A DNA stretch of 64,000 nt from positions 1 to 64,000 of the forward strand of contig JACJWX010000003.1 in assembly GCA_020636905.1 (NCBI GenBank), in the 5' to 3' direction. The notes below the pieces were generated by a model. That model was given only the letters and a program-made list of their open reading frames with translations, was not told the DNA's origin and searched no databases. The first letter of the stretch is position 1. Each line of letters opens with the position of its first letter. Made by a program: the position numbers and the translations under genes. This document shows, in pieces, positions 9,295 to 17,446 of the stretch. This stretch comes from Actinomycetota bacterium. GTDB taxonomy: Bacteria > Actinomycetota > Thermoleophilia > Miltoncostaeales > Miltoncostaeaceae.

Positions 9295-9501
9295 ATGCCT
9301 GAAGGTACCGTGAAGTGGTTCTCCGCCGAGAAGGGGTTCGGATTCATCACCCCCGACGATGGCGGGAAGGACCTGTTCGTCCACCACACGCAGATCCGCA
9401 TGGACGGATACCGCAGCCTGGATGAGGGCCAGCGCGTGTCCTTCGACGCCGAGTCCGGCCCGAAGGGCCCGCAGGCCGCGAACGTGACGTCCGCCGCCTA
9501 G
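9295..9501 (+). CDS. csp: Cold-shock domain protein
   Basis: Single-stranded nucleic-acid-binding OB-fold protein, 68 residues. It begins [20 protein letters not shown], which contains RNP1 (KGFGFI), followed by [10 protein letters not shown] (RNP2), and ends [14 protein letters not shown]. The ATG is preceded by GAGGG at 5 bases. It is monocistronic, and two hairpins follow the stop codon. Confidence 0.97.
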   Translation: MPEGTVKWFSAEKGFGFITPDDGGKDLFVHHTQIRMDGYRSLDEGQRVSFDAESGPKGPQAANVTSAA

Positions 9502-9523
9502 GAGTAACCCTCCGCGAATGCCC

Positions 9524-9569
9524 GATCGGTGCCCGCCGGCATTCCGCCGAATCACGGCGGGCACCGATC
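9524..9569 (+). terminator. Strong intrinsic terminator hairpin after csp
   Basis: A perfect 15-base stem, GATCGGTGCCCGCCG (9524-9538) and CGGCGGGCACCGATC (9555-9569), with a 16-base loop that can itself pair (ATTC with GAAT). It begins 22 bases after the csp stop codon. Confidence 0.85.
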
Positions 9570-9573
9570 CACC

Positions 9574-9596
9574 CTCAGGGTCGACTTCACCCTGAG
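9574..9596 (+). terminator. Second hairpin in tandem after csp
   Basis: CTCAGGGT (9574-9581) pairs with ACCCTGAG (9589-9596) around a 7-base loop. It starts 4 bases after the first hairpin, so it is either a backup terminator or part of a 3'-end stability element. Confidence 0.55.
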
Positions 9597-9688
9597 AATC
9601 CGCCGCCCACCGTCCTCGCAGGTCTTGAGAACATGGCCGGAGCGCGCGAAACTGCCGCAGGGCCTTCCATCACGAGGAGGATGACTGC

Positions 9689-9727
9689 ATGCAGACGGTG
9701 ACTGTGACCCCGGTGGGGTCGCGCTAG
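9689..9727 (+). CDS. Possible 12-residue leader peptide upstream of rsgA
   Basis: An ATG at 9689 lies 8 bases after an excellent Shine-Dalgarno sequence GAGGAGG and opens a 12-codon frame (MQTVTVTPVGSR, TAG stop). The strong ribosome site in an otherwise empty 230-base interval is the only argument. There is no attenuator-like codon run. It could be chance. Confidence 0.25.
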   Translation: MQTVTVTPVGSR

Positions 9728-9831
9728 CCACCTGATCCGGTGAGCGCCGACGCGGCGCACCCGGGATCGAGCTGTGCGTCCACCCCGCCGACCGTGTTTC
9801 GCCGCGCCCGCGCGGCTCATTCCACGTCGAC

Positions 9832-10884
9832 ATGGGGGAATTCCTCGTGAGCATTTCACTGGCCGACCTGGGCTGGTCGAGTCACTTCGCGCGTCAGATC
9901 GACGCCGACGACGCCGTGCCGATGCGGCTCGATGCCGTTCACCGCACGCGCCTGCACGCCACCGGCGAGGCCGGCCCCGTCACCCTCGTCCCCACCGCGC
10001 CGGCCGGCGACTACGCGGTGGGCGACTGGGTCCTCGTGACGGGCGAGCGTGCGTCCAAGCCGCTCACCCGGCTGACCGAGCTGGTCCGGCGGACGGCCGG
10101 GCGCGAGTCGAAGCCGCAGCTCATCGCGGCCAACGTCGACACCCTCGGGATCGTCACCAGCTGCAATGACGACTTCAACGTCGCGCGGCTCGAGCGCTAC
10201 CTGGCGCTTTCGGGACGAGCCGGATGCCTGCCGCTGATCATTCTCACCAAGGTGGACACGGTCGACGATCCTGCACCGTTTGTTCGCAGCGCCGAGGAAC
10301 TGTCACCGCTCGCCGCGGTGGTGTCGCTCGACGCAACGGATGCCTCCGAGGTCGCCCGCCTCGCCCCCTGGTGCTCCGGTGGCCGCACCCTGGCACTCGT
10401 CGGGTCCTCCGGGGTCGGCAAGACGACCGTCCAGAACGCGCTGACCGGTGGCGCCGAGGCGACCCGCACGATTCGTGAGGACGATGCGAAGGGGCGCCAG
10501 ACCACCACGTCCCGGGCGCTGCGCCCGACGCTGCACGGAGGCTGGTTGATCGACACACCCGGCATGCGGGAGCTGCGCCTGATGGACGCCGAGGCGGCCA
10601 TCGACGACGTGTTCGCCGACGTGCTCGACATCGCCGCAGGCTGCCGGTTCGGCGACTGCGCCCACGACGCCGAACCGGGCTGCGCGGTCACCGAGGCGAT
10701 CGCCCGTGGCGACCTGGCCCCAAAGCGACTGGCGCGGTTCCGCAAACTCGATGCAGAGAACCGCCACAACACCCGGACCGTGGCCGAGGCCAGGGCGCGG
10801 GATCGTGCCCTGGGCCGGATGTATCGGGATGTGTTGACGCAGCAGCGGCGGATGCGCGGCCAGCCGCCCGACCGGGAGCGGTAG
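9832..10884 (+). CDS. rsgA: Ribosome small subunit-dependent GTPase A
   Basis: Circularly permuted GTPase that checks late maturation of the 30S subunit. 350 residues in three parts: OB-fold (about 30-85), cpGTPase with motifs in the order G4 (TKVD, 139-142), G1 P-loop (GSSGVGKT, 191-198) and G3 (DTPGMREL), and a C-terminal zinc knuckle (CRFGDCAHDAEPGCAV). The order G4-G1-G3 is diagnostic. The ATG at 9832 has no clear ribosome site; an in-frame GTG at 9847 is preceded by GGGGGA at 7 bases and may be the real start. It converges with the helicase gene; the stops are 21 bases apart. Confidence 0.96.
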   Translation: MGEFLVSISLADLGWSSHFARQIDADDAVPMRLDAVHRTRLHATGEAGPVTLVPTAPAGDYAVGDWVLVTGERASKPLTRLTELVRRTAGRESKPQLIAANVDTLGIVTSCNDDFNVARLERYLALSGRAGCLPLIILTKVDTVDDPAPFVRSAEELSPLAAVVSLDATDASEVARLAPWCSGGRTLALVGSSGVGKTTVQNALTGGAEATRTIREDDAKGRQTTTSRALRPTLHGGWLIDTPGMRELRLMDAEAAIDDVFADVLDIAAGCRFGDCAHDAEPGCAVTEAIARGDLAPKRLARFRKLDAENRHNTRTVAEARARDRALGRMYRDVLTQQRRMRGQPPDRER

Positions 10885-10905
10885 GCCGCGGATGCACCGT
10901 TGCCG

Positions 10906-12180
10906 TTAGACCGGTGTGCGGGTGCCGCGCTTGACGCGGTTCGCGCGCGGCGGCGCGGTCGTCACGTCGGCACTCGGCCGTTGCCGGGGGGGCGCGAAAA
11001 CGCTGCGATTCCCGCGCGACCGGTACACCACCTGCGGCGACGGCGGGCCGTAGCCGGTCCGTTCCCACTCCGACTCGAGACCGAGGCGGAGTGCGATCCT
11101 GCCCACCTCGACGGACTGATCCGGCGAGACGAGCGTCACCGCCTGGCCCGTGCGACCGGCCCGGGCGGTCCGCCCGATACGGTGGGTGTAGGTCTCCTGA
11201 TCCTCGGGCGGGTCGTAGTTGATGACCATCTCGATACCGTCGAGGTCGATGCCGCGACTCGCGACGTCGGTTGCCACCAGCACGATCGTGCGCCCTTCAG
11301 CGAAGCGCTTGAGCGCGCGGTTGCGTTGGGACTGGGTGAGGTCGCCGTGCAGCGCACCGGCCTCGACTCCCGCCTCCTCGAGACGGTCGGCGAGCCGCGC
11401 CGCGCCCCGCTTGGTACGGCAGAACACGATCGTCATCGACGGCTCGCCGCCGATGACCTCCATCAGCACGTCCGAGCGCGTACTCGAATTGCACGCGACG
11501 AACCGCTGATCCAGCCGCTCGCCGATCGTGGCCCCTTCCGCGGAGTCGCCCTCCACCTGGAGTACGGCGCAGTCGTGGGTGACCTCACGTGCCAGCTCGG
11601 CCACGCTGGCGCCGAGCGTGGCAGAGAAGAGCATCGTCTGGCGGTCCGACGGGAGCATTTTGACGATCTTCGACACCTGCGGCAGGAAGCCCATGTCCAG
11701 CATCCGATCCGCTTCGTCGAGCACCAGGATCTCCACGTTCGCGAGGTCCACGATGCCACGCCCTTGCAGGTCGGTGAGCCGGCCCGGTGTCGCCACGATC
11801 AGGTGCGCCTTGGCCGCCCGACGGGACTGGCGCTCGATGTTCATCCCGCCAACCACGCTGGCCACCCGGACGCCGCGTCGCTCGGCCAGCGGCTGCAACT
11901 CATCATGGATCTGCGCGGCAAGCTCGCGGGTGGGTGCGAGCACGAGGGCAAGCAGGCCCTCGTCAGGGTCGGGATCGCTGAGCGCCTCGATGGCCGGCAG
12001 TCCGAACGCCAGCGTCTTTCCGGATCCCGTCGGCGCCTTGACCTGGACGTCGCGCCCCTCGAGCGCCAGCGGGATCACCATCTGCTGCACCGGGAACGGC
12101 GCGATGATGTCGCGCGCCGCGAGGGTCGCGCTGAGGTCGGCGCCCACTCCGGCTTCCTCGAAGGTCGTCGGCTGGGTCAT
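10906..12180 (-). CDS. DEAD-box ATP-dependent RNA helicase
   Basis: RNA unwinding ATPase of the RhlE/DbpA-like group. 424 residues from the ATG at 12180, which has GAGGAG 6 bases upstream. Motifs in order: Q motif region (FEEAGVGADLSATLAARDIIAPFPVQ), motif I APTGSGKT, Ia PTRELA, II DEAD, III SAT, then the second RecA domain with RGIDLDG and HRIGRTARAGRTGQA (motif VI). The short C-terminal tail is basic (PRQRPSADVTTAPPRANRVKRGTRTP), as in RNA-binding extensions. The reading frame remains open far upstream of the ATG, but that part lies in the promoter region and lacks family similarity. Confidence 0.96.
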   Translation of the reverse strand: MTQPTTFEEAGVGADLSATLAARDIIAPFPVQQMVIPLALEGRDVQVKAPTGSGKTLAFGLPAIEALSDPDPDEGLLALVLAPTRELAAQIHDELQPLAERRGVRVASVVGGMNIERQSRRAAKAHLIVATPGRLTDLQGRGIVDLANVEILVLDEADRMLDMGFLPQVSKIVKMLPSDRQTMLFSATLGASVAELAREVTHDCAVLQVEGDSAEGATIGERLDQRFVACNSSTRSDVLMEVIGGEPSMTIVFCRTKRGAARLADRLEEAGVEAGALHGDLTQSQRNRALKRFAEGRTIVLVATDVASRGIDLDGIEMVINYDPPEDQETYTHRIGRTARAGRTGQAVTLVSPDQSVEVGRIALRLGLESEWERTGYGPPSPQVVYRSRGNRSVFAPPRQRPSADVTTAPPRANRVKRGTRTPV

Positions 12181-12291
12181 TCTTCTCCTCACTGACCACA
12201 AGCCGGAGGCGCCGTGCAGCGCTTTCGACCATCGGTCACTTACTCTCGGCCATGGTCGGTCCACGGCATCTTCGATCATTCGTCGAATTCG

Positions 12292-12319
12292 ACAATAGCG
12301 CGATGCGGGCCCGTCACAA
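12292..12319 (-). promoter_or_regulatory. Promoter of the DEAD-box helicase gene
   Basis: Minus-strand TTGTGA (12314-12319), 16-base spacer, TATTGT (12292-12297). The leader would be about 105 bases. The perfect 12-base palindrome GTCGAATTCGAC (12282-12293) overlaps the -10 box and the expected start point, where a repressor could act. Confidence 0.5.
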
Positions 12320-12384
12320 TGCCTCGGCGGCGGCGCTTCCGGTCGCGGCGACCGGTGTCCGGCGCATTCGACTAGGCTGAGGAC

Positions 12385-12579
12385 ATGTCTGACGCAGAAG
12401 CCAACACCTACACCGCTCCCGACTGCGATCGCTGCGGAACCCGGATGTACGAGAGTTCCCGCGTGATGCGCACGCACGACATCATCCAGGGCAAGGCCGT
12501 GCCACGCGACCGGCGCTACGCCACCTGGCGCTGCCCGTCGTGCAGCCGAGAGGTCCCGCGCGAGGCGCCCCCCGCCTGA
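12385..12579 (+). CDS. Small zinc-ribbon protein
   Basis: 64 residues, MSDAEANTYTAPDCDRCGTR at the N-terminus. Two CxxC pairs, CDRC at 14-17 and CPSC near the C-terminus, would bind one zinc. Function unknown; similar zinc ribbons bind nucleic acid or partner proteins. There is no separate ribosome site: a TAGGCT box lies exactly 6 bases before the ATG, so a leaderless transcript is likely. Confidence 0.75.
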   Translation: MSDAEANTYTAPDCDRCGTRMYESSRVMRTHDIIQGKAVPRDRRYATWRCPSCSREVPREAPPA

Positions 12580-12581
12580 GG

Positions 12582-12842
12582 TCAGATCAGCGGGAGTGTG
12601 GGCGACGGGTCGTGATCCGTCGCTTCGACGTGGACGAAGCCGTCGTCGCTCCACTCGACGTCCGCACCACAGACGCTGCATGGGACCCGTCCGAGCAGGT
12701 CGCGATCCGGCACCGGGAAGTGGTCCGCGTTGAGGTCGCAGGCCGCTTCGATGCGCGAGATGTGCGTGAACCCGGTCGGGCCGCGACCGAGCTTGATGCG
12801 TTCGCCGCAACCGGCGCAGCGGAGCTGTGGCGCATTGGTCAC
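12582..12842 (-). CDS. Zinc-ribbon protein
   Basis: A small protein with an N-terminal CAGCGERIKLGRGPTGFTHI and a later CSVCGADVEW, giving two CxxC pairs about 40 residues apart. It is converging tail-to-tail with the preceding gene, 2 bases between the stops. Two GTG starts are possible: 12842 (V-T-N-A-P-Q, used here, 86 residues) and 12872 (ten residues longer). Function unknown; the mix of CxxC and acidic C-terminus fits a metal-binding ribbon rather than an enzyme. Confidence 0.7.
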   Translation of the reverse strand: MTNAPQLRCAGCGERIKLGRGPTGFTHISRIEAACDLNADHFPVPDRDLLGRVPCSVCGADVEWSDDGFVHVEATDHDPSPTLPLI

Positions 12843-12893
12843 GGGCGCATCATGACACCTGGCCCGCGCCACGTCCGGCGACGGTGCGACGCG

Positions 12894-13301
12894 TCATGAC
12901 TCGGGGAGCGCGTAGTCGACCGTGTACTCGTGGATGCCGTCGACGACCTCGATGGTCATCGAACCCGCGATGCCCTGCAGGGCGTGGGTTCCCGAGTCGG
13001 GAACGATGGTGAGGGCCAGCGATTGGGCGTCACCGGTGCTCAGCCCCGTGTGCAGCACCACGAACGACCCCTCGCGTCCCCCCAGCGAGCCGATCACTCG
13101 TTCAACGGCCACGTACCCCGCACTCGTCTCCACCGGGGTGCGCGCGTAGGTCATGTGCACCGTGCTCGTCCCCTCGAGGCCGCCGCTGAACACCTTCTCG
13201 AACGTCATGCGGCCGATCAGGATCCCATCGTCGGTCGAAAGCGGCGGCTCAGGCGTGGACGTGATCTCGAAGGTCCCGGCAGCGTTCGGCACGCGGAACA
13301 T
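12894..13301 (-). CDS. DUF3224 domain protein
   Basis: 135 residues matching the DUF3224 (AttH/allene-oxide-cyclase-like barrel) pattern: GTFEITSTPEPP at the N-terminus, GSLGGREGSFVVLHTGL in the middle and LTIVPDSGTHALQGIAGSMTIEVVDGIHEYTVDYALP at the end. The family is widespread in actinobacteria and of unknown function. It is the last of a leftward group with the Tim44-like gene, 25 bases from the latter's stop. Confidence 0.85.
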   Translation of the reverse strand: MFRVPNAAGTFEITSTPEPPLSTDDGILIGRMTFEKVFSGGLEGTSTVHMTYARTPVETSAGYVAVERVIGSLGGREGSFVVLHTGLSTGDAQSLALTIVPDSGTHALQGIAGSMTIEVVDGIHEYTVDYALPES

Positions 13302-13326
13302 CGTAGGGCGAAATCGGCGTGATGGC

Positions 13327-14694
13327 TCACCCTGTCGAGATCGTGTCGGCCACGCGCCACGGCATGGGAGCCCCGGGATCCTGGAGTGTGAGCACCCAGC
13401 GTTCCGTGAAGTGCGTCGATCGGGTGTCCGATCCGGTCACGACGTCAGCGGTCTCACGGTCCTGCACGAAGCGGATGCCACGCAGCTGGACCTCCAGCCC
13501 GATCCTGGGCGGCACCGCCACCGCGTCGACCTGGGTGATGGTGATCGAATCCACTCGGGGTCCGCGAACCACCAACCGGTGACGGTCGACGCCGTCCGGA
13601 TGGAGCAGTTCCCGCACGGCGTCAGAAGTCGCCACCTCGAGCAGCGGGGCGTCCTCACCGTCCACCGCGGCAGCCCACGCCGCGACGGCGCGCCGGGCGG
13701 CGACCTCGATCACACCCGGGTCGAAGCGGTCGTCGTTGAGCGCCATGTCGCGGGCGGCGGCGAGCGGCGACCCGCTGAAGTCGAGGTCGGCGACCTCGGC
13801 GATGGACATCCCCTCCGGGATCCGGTCGGCGACGGCCTGGTCGACCAGCACCTGGTCGGCCATCCCGGGGTCGTACGCCGGGTCGGCGATGATCGGCGCG
13901 GTGAGGTTGTGCCGCCCCTCGCGGTCCTGCTCGATGGAGATCAGTACCCAGTGGTCGGCATCGCGGGCCAGGGTCCAGTACTCCCGGAGCCCGGTCTCCC
14001 TGGTGGTGGAGCCGTCGTGGTGGACGACCTTCCCCGATCGGTCGACCACGTAGTCGTCGAGGGTCGCGGAGATCCGGACCACGACACGATCGTCGTCCTC
14101 ACCGGCGAGGTTCGTGAGCCCCACGTACTCGACGCCCACCGGGCCCTTGACGACGACGCGGTTGTGCCATCCCTTGGTGGCGAAGTCGTCGAGCCGGCGG
14201 CGCCACTCGACCATGAGGTCCGGCGTGACCATCCGCTCGAGGGCGGGCAGGTCCCGCCCGTCCCACGCGGTCTGGATGTCGCGGAAGAGCGCCTCGGCGT
14301 CCGGGATCACCCGTTCGGCGGCGAACACCGGATCGTCCTCGGCGGCGACTCGCGCGGCGCCGGCGACCTCGGTGGTGCGCTTGCGCCGCAGCCCCGCCGT
14401 CGCGCGGTCCGCGGCCTTCGCGGCGGCCACCGTCCAGCGGGCCACCGCCTGTCGCTTGCGGTACGACACGATCATCATCACGACCATTCCGCCGACGATC
14501 ACGACGGTCACGCGCGGATCGGTGTTCCCCCCGCTCCCGGTGCCTCCGCCGCCGCCGTAGCCCCCACCCCCGCCACCGCCTCCACCACCGCCGCCGAAGC
14601 CGCCGCTGCCGCCTCCGGCGGAGCCGAGCAGCGCCGCGGGGGCGGTGAGCAGCAGCAGGGAGATGGTCACGGGCAGCAGACGCAGGAGACTCAT
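13327..14694 (-). CDS. Tim44-like domain membrane protein
   Basis: 455 residues. An N-terminal signal or anchor (MSLLRLLPVTISLLLLTAP) is followed by a glycine-only linker (about 25-60), a single transmembrane helix (VTVVIVGGMVVMMIV), a basic stretch, and two Tim44-like (NTF2-fold) domains. The first is around PDAEALFRDIQTAWDGRDLPALERMVTPDL, the second around RAVAAWAAAVDGEDAPLLEVATSDAVRELLHPD. Bacterial Tim44-like proteins with this layout are membrane proteins of unknown role. The gene precedes the DUF3224 gene and may share its transcript. Confidence 0.85.
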   Translation of the reverse strand: MSLLRLLPVTISLLLLTAPAALLGSAGGGSGGFGGGGGGGGGGGGYGGGGGTGSGGNTDPRVTVVIVGGMVVMMIVSYRKRQAVARWTVAAAKAADRATAGLRRKRTTEVAGAARVAAEDDPVFAAERVIPDAEALFRDIQTAWDGRDLPALERMVTPDLMVEWRRRLDDFATKGWHNRVVVKGPVGVEYVGLTNLAGEDDDRVVVRISATLDDYVVDRSGKVVHHDGSTTRETGLREYWTLARDADHWVLISIEQDREGRHNLTAPIIADPAYDPGMADQVLVDQAVADRIPEGMSIAEVADLDFSGSPLAAARDMALNDDRFDPGVIEVAARRAVAAWAAAVDGEDAPLLEVATSDAVRELLHPDGVDRHRLVVRGPRVDSITITQVDAVAVPPRIGLEVQLRGIRFVQDRETADVVTGSDTRSTHFTERWVLTLQDPGAPMPWRVADTISTG

Positions 14695-14817
14695 GGACCT
14701 TCCGGATCAGGAGACGAAGACGAACACGCGACAGGTGAAGCATCGGCAGTGACATGCCGAGTGTCGACCACCCGATGGCACAGGTCCCGCGCATCGATGT
14801 CCGGCACTGCTTGCGGG

Positions 14818-15219
14818 TCAGTGGCCGGTGCCGAGGATGAACCACGCCACGCTGAGCGCAAGGAAGGAGACCAAACCCGCCAGCGGGGCTCCCCTCGACC
14901 AGCGTCCGCGCGACGCCGCAGCGATCCACGTCAGGACGGCGGCGCCCGCTGCGATCACCAGGATGACGGTGAGTTCGCCGGCACCGCTCCCCCGGGTCGC
15001 GTGTTCCCACCGGGTGACACCGGATCCGTAGTAGCTGTCGTCCTGCCGGGCGAACGGCACCATCAGCACGAGCGACGCGGCGAGCAGAGCGGACAGCATG
15101 AGGTTCAGGCGCCGACCGTTCTCCGTGTATCCGAAGGCCACTGGCCCCGCGATCACGAGCGTCCCGAGCAGTCCGAGCACGAGCGCCGCCATGAGCAGTC
15201 CCGGAACCACCGCGTCCAT
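14818..15219 (-). CDS. Hypothetical four-helix membrane protein
   Basis: 133 residues with four predicted transmembrane segments (about 6-30, 41-55, 82-102 and 110-128) and a short external loop containing RQDDSYYGSGVTRWEHATRG. No family recognised. Minus-strand TACCGT (15226-15231) lies 6 bases before the ATG, suggesting leaderless transcription. Confidence 0.75.
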   Translation of the reverse strand: MDAVVPGLLMAALVLGLLGTLVIAGPVAFGYTENGRRLNLMLSALLAASLVLMVPFARQDDSYYGSGVTRWEHATRGSGAGELTVILVIAAGAAVLTWIAAASRGRWSRGAPLAGLVSFLALSVAWFILGTGH

Positions 15220-15280
15220 GGGACAACGGTAGCGCCGGAACCGACGACGCGCTGCACCGGATCAGCGAAGCGCTTCGGCG

Positions 15281-16306
15281 TCACTCCTCCGCCGGCAGAA
15301 ACTTGCTCGCGTCGATGCCGTGCTCGGCCATCAGCTGTTTGAACGTCTCGCGCATCTCGTCGGGGTAGTCCGGCAGGTCCTGGCTCGCGAGCACGTCCCG
15401 GGCCCGCTCGCGCCAGCCCTCATCGAAGTCCCAGTCCTCGTCGGCCATGAGGCGTTCGATCTCCCGCTCGGGGAAGTAGAGCACCCCCGGATCACGACCG
15501 TGATCGGCCGCGATCCGCTCCATCTCCTGGATGCGGCCCGGCAGGGGCGCCTGCGGCTGGATGAGCCCCTTCTCCTTGAGCATCTCGACCGTGTCGGGGT
15601 CGCTCTGAAACGGCGTTCCGTAGGCGTTGTCGTGGAAGAGCTTCTCGAACTTCAGTCGCGGACGCTGCCCGCCGGCGTCCGCGCCTTCGAGGGGGTAGCC
15701 GACCGCGTGGCCCCAGGTGAAGCGGTAGTGCGGGGGAAGCCCGAACGTCTTCTCGACACCGCCCGGCTTGCGCCCGAACGCGATGAGGATGTTGCCGACG
15801 CCGAGGCCCACCCCAGCCGTCATCGCGTTGGCGACGGCCTGGCCGGTCTCGAACCGGAGCAGGTTCTCGGTTCGTTCGGTGGGGAAGCTCATCAGGCGGG
15901 GGATCGTCTGGGTCATCGAGAACTCGTAGTTCCAGCCGTGGTACTTGGCCATGGCGCCGGCGATGGAGAGCGAGGAGATCCCATCGACCGCCCGCCCGTA
16001 CCAGGCGTTCAGGTTCGTCAGCCAGATGATGAGGTGGGACGCCTGGTTGATGATCTGGACGTTGAACCCGGAGACGCACTCCTCCAGGTCTTCCCAGTAC
16101 TCCGAGTCCTTCGTGACGATGATGGCCTCGGTGCAGTTGATGTTCCCCTGGCAGGACGAGAAGCGAGCCGCCTGCAGCATGGTCTCGATCTTCCAGCGTT
16201 CGACAGTGCGGGAGGCGTCGAAGTAGCGGATGCTGCGACGATTGCCGAGCGCCCGCAGGACGGGGACGTCGGGAATCTCGGCGGATGCGGGCGGCTGGTC
16301 GCTCAC
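15281..16306 (-). CDS. Nitroreductase family protein
   Basis: Flavin-dependent oxidoreductase, 341 residues from a GTG at 16306 with GGAGAA 6 bases upstream. The N-terminal RRSIRYFDASRTVERWKIETML and ARFSSCQGNINCTEAIIVTKD are the FMN phosphate-binding and substrate-side segments of the nitroreductase fold; GQAVANAMTAGVGLGVGNILIAFGR is the dimer helix. The remaining 110 residues (acidic, with repeated RERARDVLASQD-like segments) are longer than in typical 200-250 residue members and have no obvious domain. The substrate cannot be inferred. Confidence 0.82.
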   Translation of the reverse strand: MSDQPPASAEIPDVPVLRALGNRRSIRYFDASRTVERWKIETMLQAARFSSCQGNINCTEAIIVTKDSEYWEDLEECVSGFNVQIINQASHLIIWLTNLNAWYGRAVDGISSLSIAGAMAKYHGWNYEFSMTQTIPRLMSFPTERTENLLRFETGQAVANAMTAGVGLGVGNILIAFGRKPGGVEKTFGLPPHYRFTWGHAVGYPLEGADAGGQRPRLKFEKLFHDNAYGTPFQSDPDTVEMLKEKGLIQPQAPLPGRIQEMERIAADHGRDPGVLYFPEREIERLMADEDWDFDEGWRERARDVLASQDLPDYPDEMRETFKQLMAEHGIDASKFLPAEE

Positions 16307-16439
16307 GTCTTCTCCAGGTGACTGTGGGTGTCGGCGCGGGACGGCTGCGTCTGGACGAAACGTTAACCGGGAAAGTTCTCCGAGGTCCAGCCGTGGCGGG
16401 CCGAGCGACGCTCGCTCCTGGTCCTCGGTGGTCTCCACG

Positions 16440-17315
16440 TCATGAGTCGCCGGTGCTCGCGTCCAAGCCGCCGATGTGCACCTCGACCGTCACGTCGTCG
16501 CCAACGGCCGGCGCGAGGAGCATCTGGGCTCTGTGGCAGCGATCATCAGCAGGATTCCAGGCGATGAACTTCCAGTGCGAGTGGATGAGGCGACCGGGGC
16601 CGAGCACCGACCGTGACGAGTCGCGCAACCCGGCGACGATTTCACTCACAGGAAGCCCCAGACGAGCGGCCAGACGACGCTCCGCATCACCACCTTCACG
16701 GGCATCCGGCATGAACTGCAGGCTCGCGATGACCCCGTCGAGGATCGGTTTCACCACCGATGAGGCGCTCAAGGCTCCCGGGGACCGCACGACGAGATCG
16801 AGGGCGAAGGGCTCGGCATCGAGGATCACCGACGCAAGCCGCGTGAATCGGCCGCTCCGAGCTGCGAGCCAGAAGACGTGCGGCTTGGTGTCACTGCTGA
16901 GCCGTGGCAGGTCGAACGCAAGGGTGGCAACGGGACGAGCAACCACAGGTCCGACGTCGGACGCGGTCGCGAGCCCGTACTCGCTCAGGTGCGCGAAACG
17001 TCGGCCGTCAACTGGCCGGGGGTCCCCGAACGCGCGCTCGACTCGGACTCCGTTTCGTGTGAGCCGTCCGAGGTCACGTCCACCAACGTTGTAGAGCAGC
17101 ACGTTCTCTGCATCGACGAACGCATCCCCTGCTGACGTGTAGCGGGCAGTGAGAATCGCACTACCAGGATCGTGGAGACCCGCCAGGGCTCGCCGCAGGT
17201 CATCGCGCAGTGCCCGATGCTCCCCCTTCGGCTCGAACGGCAGTCGAAAGTCTGCGAAGGCACGGATGTGATCTGGGGTTGCCTCGATGAAATAGGAGTC
17301 GCTTCGGCTCGTCAT
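16440..17315 (-). CDS. Hypothetical protein, 291 residues, downstream of the Fic gene
   Basis: I do not recognise this protein. The ATG at 17315 has AGAGGTG about 9 bases upstream. It is soluble, with a segment DAENVLLYNVG (about 70-80) that looks conserved, a beta-rich middle part with repeated hydrophobic strands, and a C-terminus MLLAPAVGDDVTVEVHIGGLD. It follows the Fic gene on the same strand after 131 bases and may be cotranscribed. By eye the stretch 16.4-18.7 kb is less GC-rich than the flanking housekeeping genes, in line with acquired DNA. A role as partner of the Fic protein is only a guess. Confidence 0.7.
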   Translation of the reverse strand: MTSRSDSYFIEATPDHIRAFADFRLPFEPKGEHRALRDDLRRALAGLHDPGSAILTARYTSAGDAFVDAENVLLYNVGGRDLGRLTRNGVRVERAFGDPRPVDGRRFAHLSEYGLATASDVGPVVARPVATLAFDLPRLSSDTKPHVFWLAARSGRFTRLASVILDAEPFALDLVVRSPGALSASSVVKPILDGVIASLQFMPDAREGGDAERRLAARLGLPVSEIVAGLRDSSRSVLGPGRLIHSHWKFIAWNPADDRCHRAQMLLAPAVGDDVTVEVHIGGLDASTGDS

Positions 17316-17446
17316 CGCTGAGCACCTCTGCGGTCGAAAAGCATCGACTGAGACACCGGACGCCGCGTCGAAGTCTCGAGCCCCGATGGTTGAGGGTTTC
17401 ACGAGCGGCGTCGGATGCCAACAGGTCGCCGGAGACCGGGTCCGAG

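Noticed and set aside
10906..12810. A 634-residue version of the DEAD-box helicase starting at 12810
   Set aside because: The extra 210 residues cover the promoter, the zinc-ribbon genes and have no family similarity. The ATG at 12180 has an excellent ribosome site.
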